Shown: positions 43,722 through 52,488, counted from the stretch's first letter. The stretch: 64,000 nt of DNA from CAZWLY01 sp964634465 (GCA_964634465.1 CAZWLY010000006.1:169563-233562), one strand, 5' to 3'. Notes: a model not told the origin generated them from the letters alone. Program-made: numbers and translations.

Positions 43722-44736
43722 TGAAGCGGATGGTGATGACGTCGCCGTCTTTGACCGGGTAGTCCTTGCCCTCCAGACGCAGCACACCCCTCTTCTTGGC
43801 CTCGGCCAGCGATCCGGCGGCGAGAAGGTCGTCGAAGGCGACCACCTCGGCCCGGATGAAGCCTTTCTCCATGTCGGTGTGGATGACGCCGGCCGCCTTG
43901 GCCGCCGGCGCGTCCCGGCCGACGGTCCAGGCCCGGACCTCGTCGCTGCCGACGGTGAAGAAGGAGACGACGTCGAGCATCTGGAGCGAGGCCTGGACGA
44001 GTCGGTTCAGGCCCGGCTCGGTCAGGCCGTAGTCGGCCCGGAACTCGGCCGCCTCCTCGGGCTCCATCTCGGCCAGCTCCTTCTCCAACTGGGCCTGAAG
44101 GACCAAAACCGCCTCATCGTCCAGGCCCAGATCCGGGGGCGAGTCGTCGCCCTCGGCGTTGTTGGCCACGATCAGCCTCGGTTTGGCCGAGAGGAAGGCA
44201 TACTGCTTGAGCGACGGATGGGCGGCGATTTCGGGATTGAGCCGGATCGGCCGGCCGTCGTTCAAAAGGGCCAGCGCCTCTGAAAGCGCCTCCTCCTCAC
44301 CGGGCAGCGCCTCCACCCCTTTGGCCTTGCCTTGCTTGAGGCGCTCCAGGCGGCTTTCGGCCACGCCCAGATCGCGCAGGATCAACTCGTCCTCCAAGGC
44401 GGCCAGGTCCTTGGCGGGGCTCGGCGCCTGGCCGGCCAGGTCGGTGAAGTTCCTGACGACGAAGATCAATCCGTACAGGGCGGCCAGCTCGGCGATCATC
44501 TGGGTCTGGCCGACGGTCTCATCGGGCAGCACATAGGTCAGTCGGGCCGGGGTCGTCTTCTTGGGGTTGAACATCTCGGTCAGGGCGGTCAGCCTGGCGT
44601 CTGGAACCTGGACCACCTCCAGCCGGCCGCCCTTGCGCTTGCCGCCGGCCTCGTCCCTGGCCCTCAAGCTCAGAGAGACCGCGTCGAAGACCGTTTTCCG
44701 GCCCGAGCCCAAAAGTCCGTAAAGCCCTATTTTCAT
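43714..44736 (-). CDS. divergent YchF/Obg-like protein with altered P-loop
   Basis: A 340-residue YchF-like protein: N-terminal G domain, helical insertion (about 120-200) and C-terminal TGS domain (KRGVLRLEGKDYPVKDGDVI). YchF normally has GLPNVGKST; here the equivalent is GLLGSGRKT, so the lysine position is Arg and the Lys has moved by one. The adenine-specifying NxxE motif is represented by VANNAEGD. The middle domain AWTVGRDAPAAKAAGVIHTD and GFIRAEVVAFDDL matches YchF well. Nucleotide binding may be altered. Canonical ychF may exist elsewhere in the genome. Confidence 0.82.
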   Translation of the reverse strand: MKIGLYGLLGSGRKTVFDAVSLSLRARDEAGGKRKGGRLEVVQVPDARLTALTEMFNPKKTTPARLTYVLPDETVGQTQMIAELAALYGLIFVVRNFTDLAGQAPSPAKDLAALEDELILRDLGVAESRLERLKQGKAKGVEALPGEEEALSEALALLNDGRPIRLNPEIAAHPSLKQYAFLSAKPRLIVANNAEGDDSPPDLGLDDEAVLVLQAQLEKELAEMEPEEAAEFRADYGLTEPGLNRLVQASLQMLDVVSFFTVGSDEVRAWTVGRDAPAAKAAGVIHTDMEKGFIRAEVVAFDDLLAAGSLAEAKKRGVLRLEGKDYPVKDGDVITIRFNV

Positions 44737-44873
44737 CCCGATTTTCCCATCCCTTGTTGGAGGCGAAGACCAGGGTAGACCTACCGGGGACGGGTGTCAA
44801 GGCCGGCTGGAAGGGATGAATCGAGCGCCGCCCGACTCAGCTCGCCGCGGCGACGGCCGCCGGGAGATCTAAA

Positions 44874-44969
44874 ACGAACAACCCGCCGCAAGCGACAGGG
44901 CGTCGGCAGCAGATGCGGCGTCGTTCTTCTTCGCCGCAAGCTGCGGGGAATGACCCCCGCGGGGGTTCA
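44874..44969 (+). repeat. dispersed structured intergenic repeat, copy C
   Basis: Third copy of the roughly 96-base element, between the YchF-like gene and the 3' end of pyrD. Shared blocks: CCCGCCGCAAGCGAC, GCGGCGTCGTTCTTCTTCGC and GCCGCAAGCTGCGGGGAATG, with the end palindrome ACCCCCGCGGGGGT. It carries a one-base deletion relative to copy A and an in-frame stop, which supports a non-coding role. Confidence 0.78.
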
Positions 44970-44995
44970 AGACGTTCACTCGCCTCAAGTCGCCT

Positions 44996-45916
44996 TCAGG
45001 CATCGACGATCAGGCTGCCCACCAGATCGCCCACCCGGGCCACCCCCTCCTCTTCCATGAAGCGCGTCAGCTCATCGATGACGTCCACCGCCGCTGTCGG
45101 GTTGACGAAGTTGGCCGTGCCGACCTGGACGGCCGTCGCCCCGGCGACGATGAACTCGGCCGCGTCGATCCCGGACATGATGCCGCCGACGCCGACGATC
45201 GGGATATCGACCGCCCGGGCGGCCTGCCAGACCATGCGCAACGCCACCGGCTTGACGGCCGGGCCGGAGAGCCCCCCGACCACGTTGGCCAGCTCCGGCC
45301 GGCGGGTTCGGGCGTTGACGGCCAGGCCCAGCAGGGTGTTGATCAGGCTGATCGCCTCGGCCCCGGCCGCCTCGGCCGCCCTGGCGATGGGCGTGTGGTC
45401 GGTCACGTTGGGAGTGAGCTTGACCCACAGCGGCAGGTCACAGACTCTTTTGACCGCCTCGACCAGACCGGCGGTGGCCTCCGCGCTCTGGCCGAGACAC
45501 ATCACCTTGCCCTCCTTGTTGGGGCAGGAGACGTTGAGCTCCAGGGCGGCCACGCCGTCCGCCTCGGCCAAGGCCTCGGCCAAGCGGAGGTAGTCGTCGA
45601 CGAACTCGCCCCAGATGTTGACGACGATCGCCGTGTCGAACTCCCTCAAGGCCGGCAGCTTGTCTTCGAGAAAGGCTTTCAAACCGATGTTCTGGAGGCC
45701 GATGGCGTTGAGCATGCCGGCCGGCGTCTCGACGGTCCGCGGCGGCGGATTCCCCGGACAGGGCTCGAGCGACAGCCCCTTGACCACGATCCCGCCCAGC
45801 CGGGAAAGATCGACGACCTCGGCGTACTCCAACCCGTAGCCAAAGGTGCCCGAGGCGGTCAGCACCGGGTTCTTCAGGCTCAGCGAGCCGATATTAACCC
45901 TCAGATCGACGGCCAT
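44996..45916 (-). CDS. pyrD: dihydroorotate dehydrogenase catalytic subunit (class 1B)
   Basis: A 306-residue TIM-barrel FMN enzyme that oxidises dihydroorotate to orotate in pyrimidine synthesis. It has NPVLTASGTFGYGLEY, the lysine strand GGIVVKGLSL and the active-site cysteine motif ELNVSCPNKEGKVM, where class 1B enzymes use Cys as base. VKLTPNVTDHTPIARAAE and GVGGIMSGIDAAEFI complete the site. ATG 45916 (MAVDLRV) is preceded by GGGAGGG. It lies four bases behind pyrK, and both form the NAD-dependent two-subunit enzyme. Confidence 0.94.
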   Translation of the reverse strand: MAVDLRVNIGSLSLKNPVLTASGTFGYGLEYAEVVDLSRLGGIVVKGLSLEPCPGNPPPRTVETPAGMLNAIGLQNIGLKAFLEDKLPALREFDTAIVVNIWGEFVDDYLRLAEALAEADGVAALELNVSCPNKEGKVMCLGQSAEATAGLVEAVKRVCDLPLWVKLTPNVTDHTPIARAAEAAGAEAISLINTLLGLAVNARTRRPELANVVGGLSGPAVKPVALRMVWQAARAVDIPIVGVGGIMSGIDAAEFIVAGATAVQVGTANFVNPTAAVDVIDELTRFMEEEGVARVGDLVGSLIVDA

Positions 45917-45920
45917 GCGG

Positions 45921-46694
45921 CTAGCCCTCCCGCCCGAAAATTCTTCGCGCCTCAAAGACCGGTCCGTCGGCGCAGACCCTGGGGCGGGAGCCGTCGGCGG
46001 CCTCGACGACGCAACCCAGGCAGGCCCCCAGGCCGCAGGCCATTCGGGCCTCCAGCGAAACCCAACACTCCACCCCGGCCCGAGCGGCGATTTTAGCCGT
46101 CGCTCTGAGCATCGGCTCCGGGCCGCAGGCCATGATCGTCGCCGGCCGCTCGGCCAGCTCCCCGGCCAAACCTTGGGTGACCAGGCCCTCTACCCCCAGC
46201 GAGCCATCCTCGGTAAAGACTTGAAGCGGCAGGCCCAGCGCCTCGAAGTCGTCCAGGCCGGGCAGATCTCCCACGCCGGCCGCGCCCAGCCTGAGCCGGG
46301 TCGTCTCCGGGTCCGACTCCTTGGCCAGAAAGAGCAGCGGGGCGAGACCCATGCCGCCGCCGACGAGGACGACCCGGCCCTCGACCGGCGGAAAGGGCCG
46401 GCCGAGTGGGCCGAAAACATCAATCTCTTCACCTGGTTGGACCTTGGCCAGCCTGGCCGTGCCCCGGCCGACCACCTTGAACAGCAAGGCGATTCGCTCG
46501 CCTTGCCGGTCGTGGATGGACAGCGGTCGTCTCAAGAGCGGGTCGAAATCGTCAGCGACCCGAACCATGACGAACTGGCCCGGTCTGACCGAGGCGGCCA
46601 AGTCCGGAGCCTGGATATCGAGGCGGATCAGGTCCGGAGCGAAATCACGGCGTCCGACCACCACCGGCCGGCTCTGGCGTCTAGAAGCTTCCAT
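45921..46694 (-). CDS. pyrK: dihydroorotate dehydrogenase electron-transfer subunit
   Basis: A 257-residue ferredoxin-reductase-type subunit. FAD domain about 10-105 with RRPLSIHDRQ; NAD domain with VVLVGGGMGLAPLLFLA and TIMACGPEPMLRA; C-terminal [2Fe-2S] site with ARMACGLGACLGCVV and the fourth Cys in RVCADGPVF. It passes electrons from PyrD FMN to NAD+. I use ATG 46694, dropping a 27-residue N-terminal extension that would cross the divergent promoter region of the VOR operon. Confidence 0.94.
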   Translation of the reverse strand: MEASRRQSRPVVVGRRDFAPDLIRLDIQAPDLAASVRPGQFVMVRVADDFDPLLRRPLSIHDRQGERIALLFKVVGRGTARLAKVQPGEEIDVFGPLGRPFPPVEGRVVLVGGGMGLAPLLFLAKESDPETTRLRLGAAGVGDLPGLDDFEALGLPLQVFTEDGSLGVEGLVTQGLAGELAERPATIMACGPEPMLRATAKIAARAGVECWVSLEARMACGLGACLGCVVEAADGSRPRVCADGPVFEARRIFGREG

Positions 46695-46721
46695 TTGGTC
46701 TCGTGTTAGCACGGGGCGGCC

Positions 46722-46748
46722 TTGACAAGCAAGACCCTCCGGTATAGT
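46722..46748 (+). promoter_or_regulatory. promoter of the 2-oxoacid oxidoreductase operon
   Basis: TTGACA at 46722-46727 and TATAGT at 46743-46748, both near-perfect hexamers but separated by only 15 bases. It lies 44 bases before the TTG start of the ferredoxin-like subunit. Confidence 0.6.
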
Positions 46749-46791
46749 CTGCATACCTCGAAACGTCCAAACCACATCCAGGAGTTAAGCC

Positions 46792-47025
46792 TTGGCCGCG
46801 AAAGGAAAGATCGTCATCGATCGGGAGAGGTGCAAGGGCTGCCACGTGTGTTTCGACGTCTGTCCGGTGAAGGTGATCGACGCCGACGACGAGTTGAACG
46901 CCAAAGGTTACCAGCCAGCCCGGTTTAATGAGAACACGGATGAGAGCAAGAAGGGCTGTACGGCTTGCACCATGTGCGCCATAGTCTGTCCCGAAGTCGC
47001 CATCGAGGTGTATCGTGCCCAGTGA
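46792..47025 (+). CDS. vorD: 2-oxoacid oxidoreductase ferredoxin-like (delta) subunit
   Basis: A 77-residue 2[4Fe-4S] protein. Two motifs, CKGCHVCFDVCPVKVI and CTACTMCAIVCPEVAIEV, with a roughly 25-residue insert between them. It carries electrons from the TPP subunit to free ferredoxin. The start is TTG 46792, with AGGAG eight bases upstream. It overlaps the next gene by 11 bases. The symbol follows the VOR/KOR convention, without knowledge of the true 2-oxoacid. Confidence 0.9.
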   Translation: MAAKGKIVIDRERCKGCHVCFDVCPVKVIDADDELNAKGYQPARFNENTDESKKGCTACTMCAIVCPEVAIEVYRAQ

Positions 47026-48109
47026 GAAGATGTTGATGCGCGGCTCGGATACGGTCGGGGAGGCCGCCGTCCGGGCCGGCTGCCGCTACTATTTCGGCTA
47101 TCCGATCACTCCCCAGAACGAGTTGCCCGAATACCTGTCGGCCCGGCTCCTGGACGTCGGCGGGACGTTCATCCAGGCCGAGAGCGAGATCGCCTCGATC
47201 AACATGGTCCTGGGCGCGGCCGCGGCCGGCGGCCGGGTGATGACCAGCTCGTCCTCGCCCGGGGTGTCGTTGAAGCAGGAGGGGATCTCCTACCTGGCCG
47301 GACAGGAGCTGCCGGCCGTCGTGGTCAACATGATGCGCGGCGGCCCCGGTCTGGGCAATATTGCGCCGTCTGCGGCCGACTACTTCCAGGCCACCCGGGG
47401 CGGGGGTCACGGCGATTACCGGACCCCGGTCTTGGCTCCGGCCGGGAACCAGGAATTGGCCGACCTGACCTTCGTCGCCTTCGATCTCGCCGACAAGTAT
47501 CGAAACCCGGTCATGCTCTTGGGCGACGGCCTGATGGGCCAGGTCATGGAGCCGGTCGTCTTCCCCGACCCGATCGACCCGGAGAGCCTGCCCAAGAAGG
47601 ACTACATCCTGGACGGCTGTCAGGGTCGCGAGCCCAGGGCGCTGTTCTCGATGCTTCTGGGCCAGAAGGGCGAGCTCTACTACCACAACTTGAAGCTCCA
47701 GGAAAAATACGATCGGATCACCGAAAACGAGCGGCGCTGGGAGGAGTACCTCTGTAAAGACGCCGATCTGATCGTGGTCGCCTACGGCACGGCGTCCAGG
47801 ATCGCCAGGGCGGCGATTCAGGAACTGAGGGACGAAGGGGTCAAGGCCGGGCTGTTCCGCCCGATCACGCTGTGGCCCTACCCCAAGCCGGCATTGAGAG
47901 ATCTGGCCCGCGACGGCCGCAAGGTGGCCGTGTTCGAACTCTCCTTGGGCCAGATGGTCGAGGACGTGATGCTCTCGGTCGGCGAGCGGGCCGAGATCTA
48001 CTTCTACGGCATCCCCGGCGGGCTGATTCCCACCCCGGCCGAGATCGCCGAGTTCCTGCGCTCGTCGTTGGCCGGCGACGGCAAGGTGGGCCGGAGGATC
48101 GAGATATGA
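47015..48109 (+). CDS. vorB: 2-oxoacid:ferredoxin oxidoreductase, pyrimidine-binding (alpha/VorB-type) subunit
   Basis: A 364-residue subunit. Motifs YYFGYPITPQNELPEYLS, QAESEIASINMVLGAAAAGG (Glu that activates TPP) and TSSSSPGVSLKQEGISY define the POR N-terminal fold. The C-terminal transketolase-like domain is DLIVVAYGTASRIARAA and VGLFRPITLWPYP-like (AGLFRPITLWPYPKPALRDL). The start is GTG 47015 inside the ferredoxin gene. Close to VorB of valine-type and KorA of 2-oxoglutarate-type enzymes; the PITPQNE motif favours VOR/IOR-like annotation. Confidence 0.9.
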   Translation: MPSEKMLMRGSDTVGEAAVRAGCRYYFGYPITPQNELPEYLSARLLDVGGTFIQAESEIASINMVLGAAAAGGRVMTSSSSPGVSLKQEGISYLAGQELPAVVVNMMRGGPGLGNIAPSAADYFQATRGGGHGDYRTPVLAPAGNQELADLTFVAFDLADKYRNPVMLLGDGLMGQVMEPVVFPDPIDPESLPKKDYILDGCQGREPRALFSMLLGQKGELYYHNLKLQEKYDRITENERRWEEYLCKDADLIVVAYGTASRIARAAIQELRDEGVKAGLFRPITLWPYPKPALRDLARDGRKVAVFELSLGQMVEDVMLSVGERAEIYFYGIPGGLIPTPAEIAEFLRSSLAGDGKVGRRIEI

Positions 48110-48870
48110 GCCAAGTTGCCTACAAGAAGATATTTGGTCGTCCCGAGTCGCTGAAGGAGGCTCACACCCACTACTGTCCCGGCTGCGGCCACTCGATCGC
48201 CCATCGGCTGGTGGCCGAGGTCTTGGACGAGATGGGGCTTCGGGAGAAGACGATCGGCGTGCCGCCGGTGGGCTGCGCCGTGTTGGCCTACAACTACTTC
48301 AACTTCGACATGGTCGAGGCGCCCCACGGCCGGGCGCTGGCCGTGGCCACCGGCATCAAGAGAGTCCACCCCGACAAGTTCGTGCTGACCTACCAGGGCG
48401 ACGGCGACCTGGCCGCCATCGGCACCGCCGAGACGATCCACGCCGCCAACAGGGGCGAGAAGATCTCGACGATCTTCATCAACAACGCCATCTACGGCAT
48501 GACCGGCGGCCAGATGGCCCCGACGACGACCATCGGCCTGGTGGCCACGACCACTCCCGGCGGCCGGGATGCGAACCGGGACGGGGCGCCGATCGACCTG
48601 TCGTCGATGCTGGCCGTCTGTGAGCGGACGGTCTACATCGAGCGCTGCGCCTTAACCAGCGTCAAGAAGATCAGGCGGGCCAAGAAGGCGATCAAGAAGT
48701 GCTTCCAGGTCCAGCTCGACGGTCTGGGTTTCGGCCTGGTCGAGCTCCTGTCCGCCTGTCCGACCAACTGGAAGATGACTCCCAAGGACGCCTGGGCCTG
48801 GGTGGAGACGGTCATGGAGCAGACCTATCCCTTGGGCGTGATCAAGGACACCACCGGATACGAGGATTAG
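48106..48870 (+). CDS. vorA: 2-oxoacid:ferredoxin oxidoreductase TPP-binding (beta/VorA-type) subunit
   Basis: A 254-residue TPP subunit. It has YCPGCGHSIAHRLVAE, PPVGCAVLAYNYF and HGRALAVATGIKRVHPD. The Mg/TPP motif is GDGDLAAIGTAETIHAANRG, ending FINNAIYGMTGGQMAPTT. It decarboxylates the 2-oxoacid and passes electrons via the delta subunit. ATG 48106 overlaps vorB by four bases. The Cys residues CPGC and VGC supply part of the proximal cluster environment. Confidence 0.92.
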   Translation: MSQVAYKKIFGRPESLKEAHTHYCPGCGHSIAHRLVAEVLDEMGLREKTIGVPPVGCAVLAYNYFNFDMVEAPHGRALAVATGIKRVHPDKFVLTYQGDGDLAAIGTAETIHAANRGEKISTIFINNAIYGMTGGQMAPTTTIGLVATTTPGGRDANRDGAPIDLSSMLAVCERTVYIERCALTSVKKIRRAKKAIKKCFQVQLDGLGFGLVELLSACPTNWKMTPKDAWAWVETVMEQTYPLGVIKDTTGYED

Positions 48871-48872
48871 AG

Positions 48873-49415
48873 ATGACCACCGCGACCCAATTTGCCGGCT
48901 TTGGCGGCCAGGGCGTTTTGTTGATGGGCTACGTGCTCTCCTACGGGGCGATGCACAAGGGGTTGAACGTCACCTACTTCCCCTCCTACGGGGCGGAGAT
49001 GCGCGGCGGCACGGCCAACTGCACCGTCACCCTCTCCGACAAGGAGATCGCCTCACCGGTGGCCTCCAGGCCGGACGTCCTGGTGGCGATGAACTACCCG
49101 TCGCTGGTCAAATTCGAACCGGCGGTGGCCGACGGCGGGTTGATCTTTCTGAACAGCAGCCTGATCAAAGAGAAGGTCGGCCGCAACGACGTCGAAGTGA
49201 TCGAGGTGCCGGCCGTGGAGCTGGCCCGGGAGGTCGGCTCCGAGCGGGCGCTGAACATGGTCATGATCGGCGCCGTATGCGCCAAGACCGGTCTGCTTTC
49301 CTTCGAAGAGACGCTCGACGGCATGCGGGCCGCCCTCAAGGGCAAGGAAAAGTTCTTCGAACTCAATACCAAGGGCATCGAGCGGGGGTTCGCCTTCATC
49401 GCTGAGGGCGACTAG
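48873..49415 (+). CDS. vorC: 2-oxoacid:ferredoxin oxidoreductase gamma subunit
   Basis: A 180-residue gamma subunit (POR domain). FAGFGGQGVLLMGYVLSYGA at the start, then YFPSYGAEMRGGTANCTVTL and DVLVAMNYPSLVKFEP. These match the gamma chain of POR/VOR/KOR that contributes to CoA binding and dimer contacts. It starts two bases after vorA. The acyl-CoA product, with MeaB downstream, hints at a branched-chain or propionate-linked route. Confidence 0.92.
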   Translation: MTTATQFAGFGGQGVLLMGYVLSYGAMHKGLNVTYFPSYGAEMRGGTANCTVTLSDKEIASPVASRPDVLVAMNYPSLVKFEPAVADGGLIFLNSSLIKEKVGRNDVEVIEVPAVELAREVGSERALNMVMIGAVCAKTGLLSFEETLDGMRAALKGKEKFFELNTKGIERGFAFIAEGD

Positions 49416-49462
49416 GAGAATCGCCGGCCGATTCGGCTGGGAACCAGTCAGGGGGACAGGCG

Positions 49463-49906
49463 ATGGCCATAATCCAGGTTTCGACCATCCTGGAGGACAG
49501 ACCCGGCGAGCTCTCCAAGATCAGTGAGGCGCTGGGCAAGGTTGGCGTCAACATGATCGGCCTGATGGTCGCCACCAGGTTCGGCGGCGGCCGGGGACTG
49601 CTGCGCTTCGTATGCAAAGACGTGGACCGGGCCGTCGCCGTACTCGAAGACATGGGCTTCGAGGTCGAGACCAGCGAGATTCTGGCCGTCCAGACGCCCC
49701 ACCATCCCGGCGGCATGAACGCCATCTTGAACCCGCTCAAGGACGCCCAGGTCAACGTCAACCACCTCTACCCTTGCATCGGCACCGCCTCGGGCGGCCA
49801 GACGGTGCTTCTTCTGGGGGTGGATGATCTGGCCAAAGCCCGCCAGGCGCTTCGGTCCAACTGGATCATCATGGTCGGGGACGAGATTCTCGATTTGGAA
49901 CCGTGA
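49463..49906 (+). CDS. tandem ACT domain protein
   Basis: A 147-residue protein made of two ACT-like domains: IIQVSTILEDRPGELSKISE at the start, and a second, more divergent copy around GGMNAILNPLKDAQVNVNHL. It has no catalytic domain. Small tandem-ACT proteins next to 2-oxoacid oxidoreductase or CoA ligase genes are common in anaerobes and are thought to sense amino acids. Ligand and target are unknown. Its last four bases overlap the GTG start of meaB. Confidence 0.88.
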   Translation: MAIIQVSTILEDRPGELSKISEALGKVGVNMIGLMVATRFGGGRGLLRFVCKDVDRAVAVLEDMGFEVETSEILAVQTPHHPGGMNAILNPLKDAQVNVNHLYPCIGTASGGQTVLLLGVDDLAKARQALRSNWIIMVGDEILDLEP

Positions 49907-50856
49907 GCCTGGTGGAAGACATTCTGGTCGGCGACATTCGGGCCACCGCCCGGCTGATCCGCCGGTTGGAAGAGGAGCCGCTGGAGGCTCAGGAAGATCT
50001 GAAAAGGCTCTACCCCCACACGGGTAGGGCCTATCTTTTGGGCCTGACCGGCTCGCCCGGCGTGGGCAAATCGACCCTCACCGACAAGCTCATCGGCCGC
50101 TTCAGGGCCCAGGGCTGCAAGGTCGGCGTGGTGGCCGTCGATCCGACCTCGCCCTTCTCCGGCGGGGCGATTCTGGGCGACAGGGTCCGGATGCAGAACC
50201 ACGCCACCGACCCCGGCGTCTTCATCCGCTCCCTGGCCACCCGGGGGGCCTTCGGCGGACTCACCCCGGCGGCCAGGGGCGTGGTCCACATCCTGGACGC
50301 GGCCGGATACGACCGGATTCTCATCGAGACGGTCGGCGTCGGCCAGGACGAGGTGGACATCGTCCGGCTGGCCCACTCGACCATCGTGGTCACCGTGCCG
50401 GGCCTGGGCGACGGCATCCAGGCCATCAAGGCCGGCATCCTGGAGATCGCCGACCTGTTGGTGGTCAACAAGGCCGACCGCGACGGCGCGGCCCAGACCG
50501 TCCAGGAGTTGAAGGCGATGCTGGAGCTCAACAAGCTCTCGGGGCAACAGCGGCCCTGGTGGCCCCAGATTCGAGCCGTCAGCGCCCTCAACGACGCCGG
50601 CCTTGACGAGTTGATGGCCGATATCGAAGCCCACCACAAATTTCTGACCTATGAGCGGCCCGACATCCTGGAGGAGAAAGCCCGGCTCCAGGCCAAGGAG
50701 CTGGTCATGGACTTGATCAAGGAGCGGGTCTTGGCCCGGACCCAGCGGATTCTGGAGGAGCGGCCGGACTGGGAGGAAAAGCTGGCCGAGACCGTCTCCC
50801 GCAAGATCGACCCCTATACCTTGGCCGAAGAGCTCTACGACAAGGAATTGGGCTGA
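49903..50856 (+). CDS. meaB: MeaB/ArgK family GTPase
   Basis: A 317-residue G3E-type P-loop GTPase that loads and protects B12-dependent acyl-CoA mutases. Walker A GLTGSPGVGKSTLTDKLIG, VVAVDPTSPFSGGAILGDR (Walker B region with base Asp), MQNHATDPGVFIRSLATRGA, switch III region ETVGVGQDEVDIV, and base specificity VVNKADRDG. C-terminal dimerisation helices are present. GTG start 49903. No mutase gene is in the window; context with VOR suggests branched-chain amino acid to methylmalonyl-CoA metabolism. Confidence 0.94.
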   Translation: MSLVEDILVGDIRATARLIRRLEEEPLEAQEDLKRLYPHTGRAYLLGLTGSPGVGKSTLTDKLIGRFRAQGCKVGVVAVDPTSPFSGGAILGDRVRMQNHATDPGVFIRSLATRGAFGGLTPAARGVVHILDAAGYDRILIETVGVGQDEVDIVRLAHSTIVVTVPGLGDGIQAIKAGILEIADLLVVNKADRDGAAQTVQELKAMLELNKLSGQQRPWWPQIRAVSALNDAGLDELMADIEAHHKFLTYERPDILEEKARLQAKELVMDLIKERVLARTQRILEERPDWEEKLAETVSRKIDPYTLAEELYDKELG

Positions 50857-50895
50857 AGCCGGCCGGCGCGCGCTTGCGCCTCGACGTCTCCGGCC

Positions 50896-50924
50896 TTTCA
50901 CCTGGGGCCGGATTGTGTTAGATA
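50896..50924 (+). promoter_or_regulatory. candidate ndk promoter
   Basis: TTTCAC at 50896-50901, a 17-base spacer, TAGATA at 50919-50924. The element GGATTGTGTTA within it also occurs upstream of the diguanylate cyclase gene near 2655. The leader to ndk would be about 110 bases. Confidence 0.4.
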
Positions 50925-51040
50925 GAAGCCTTAAGGGCGCTTGGGGGGACGAGCGGCCAAACCGACACCGACGTCTCGATCCAGAATGTAACGCCGACAG
51001 CGGCGGCCTGGCCGAACTCGAATACACAAAGGAGAGAAGG

Positions 51041-51457
51041 ATGGAACTGACTCTTGGAATCATCAAGCCCGACGCCGTCAGGGCCAACAACATCGGCCCG
51101 ATCATCGAGATGATCGAGGCGGCCGACCTGACAATCGTCGGCATGAAGATGCTCCACCTGACCAAGCCCCAGGCCGAGGGCTTCTACTACGTCCACAAGG
51201 ACAAGCCCTTTTACGACTCGCTGACCGACTTCATGTCCTCCGGGCCGTGCGTGGTGATGTGCCTGGCCGGCGACGAGGCCATAAAGCGTTGGCGCGAGAC
51301 CATGGGCGCCACCAACCCGGAGGAGGCCGCCGAGGGCACCATCCGCAAGAAGTTCGGGACCAACGTCGAGCGCAACGCCGTTCACGGCTCCGACGCGCCC
51401 GAGACGGCCGCCTTCGAGATCGGCTTCTTCTTCAACGTCCTGGAGATCGCCCGGTAA
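51041..51457 (+). CDS. ndk: nucleoside-diphosphate kinase
   Basis: A 139-residue NDK that balances NTP pools. It has LGIIKPDAVRANNIGPIIEM at the N-terminus, the kinase-specific MGATNPEEAAEGTIRKKFG and the phospho-His in RNAVHGSDAPETAAFEIGFF. Length is standard. ATG 51041 follows AAAGGAGAG. Its stop overlaps the thiL start (TAATG). Confidence 0.95.
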   Translation: MELTLGIIKPDAVRANNIGPIIEMIEAADLTIVGMKMLHLTKPQAEGFYYVHKDKPFYDSLTDFMSSGPCVVMCLAGDEAIKRWRETMGATNPEEAAEGTIRKKFGTNVERNAVHGSDAPETAAFEIGFFFNVLEIAR

Positions 51458-52488
51458 TGACGCCCGCCGGCCGGCTCGGTGAAGACGGCATCATCGCCCT
51501 GGCCGAGCGACTCTTCGGCCGCCCGCCCGGTCGGGTGGTCAAGGGCGTCGGCGACGACGCGGCCGTCATCACCCCGATCGAGGAGACCGGCCGGCCGACG
51601 GCCTGGCTTTGGACCACCGACCAGTTGATCGAGGGCGTCCACTTCCGGCTCGAGTGGACCGAGCCGCTTCACATCGGCCGCAAGGCGATCTCGGTCAACG
51701 TCTCCGACATCGCCGCCATGGGCGGCACCGCCCGCCTGGCCCTGGCCTCACTCGCCCTGCCGGCCGGTAAGGACGACTCCTTTGTCGAGGCGCTCCTGGA
51801 CGGCCTGGCCGAAGCGGCCGCCGAGTACGGCTTGAGCATCATCGGCGGCGACACGACCGGCTCGCCCGGCCCGGTGATGGTTTCCGTGACCCTGTGGGGC
51901 GAGGCGCCGGCCGAACGGGTCGTCTATCGCTCCGGCGGCCGGGAGGGCGACTTGTTTCTCCTGTCGCGCCCCATCGGGGGAGCCGGGGCGGCTCTGGCCG
52001 GTCTGGAGGCCGGCGAAGACGTTGCGGAACAACTCCTGGAGGCGCTCAACGATCCGACGCCCGAAGACGAGCTGGGACCGCTGGCGGCCGAAACCGGACT
52101 GGTCTCGGCGATGATGGACCTCTCCGACGGGCTTTTGATCGACGCCGAGCGACTGGCCAAGGCGTCGAATCTGGCCGCGGTCATCGAGCCGGAAAAAGTG
52201 CCGCTGATGACCGGCGTTCACGAGACGGCTTCACGCCTGGGTCTCGATCCGGTATACTGGCCTTTGGGCGGCGGCGAGGACTACGCCCTGCTGATCGCCT
52301 GCGCCCCTGGGGACGTCTCCCAGCTCCAACAACTGGTCGAGCAGCGCTTCCGGCGGCGGCTGACCGTCGTCGGCCGACTGGAGGCGGGCCGGGGTCTCCA
52401 CTTCGAGGTCGGCGGACAAAGACGACCGGCCGAGGCGAGAGGCTTCGACCACTTCGCCGTACCGGCAAGGCACGAGGAGGGACGATGA
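51457..52488 (+). CDS. thiL: thiamine-monophosphate kinase
   Basis: A 343-residue PurM-fold kinase making thiamine diphosphate, the cofactor of the VOR-type enzymes. It has VKGVGDDAAVITP, WTTDQLIEGVHF, KAISVNVSDIAAMGGTARLA, IIGGDTTGSPGPV, the ATP-side MMDLSDGLLIDAERLAK and the C-terminal LGGGEDYALLIA. ATG 51457 overlaps the ndk stop, and its own stop overlaps the next gene by four bases. All motifs expected for ThiL are present. Confidence 0.94.
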   Translation: MTPAGRLGEDGIIALAERLFGRPPGRVVKGVGDDAAVITPIEETGRPTAWLWTTDQLIEGVHFRLEWTEPLHIGRKAISVNVSDIAAMGGTARLALASLALPAGKDDSFVEALLDGLAEAAAEYGLSIIGGDTTGSPGPVMVSVTLWGEAPAERVVYRSGGREGDLFLLSRPIGGAGAALAGLEAGEDVAEQLLEALNDPTPEDELGPLAAETGLVSAMMDLSDGLLIDAERLAKASNLAAVIEPEKVPLMTGVHETASRLGLDPVYWPLGGGEDYALLIACAPGDVSQLQQLVEQRFRRRLTVVGRLEAGRGLHFEVGGQRRPAEARGFDHFAVPARHEEGR

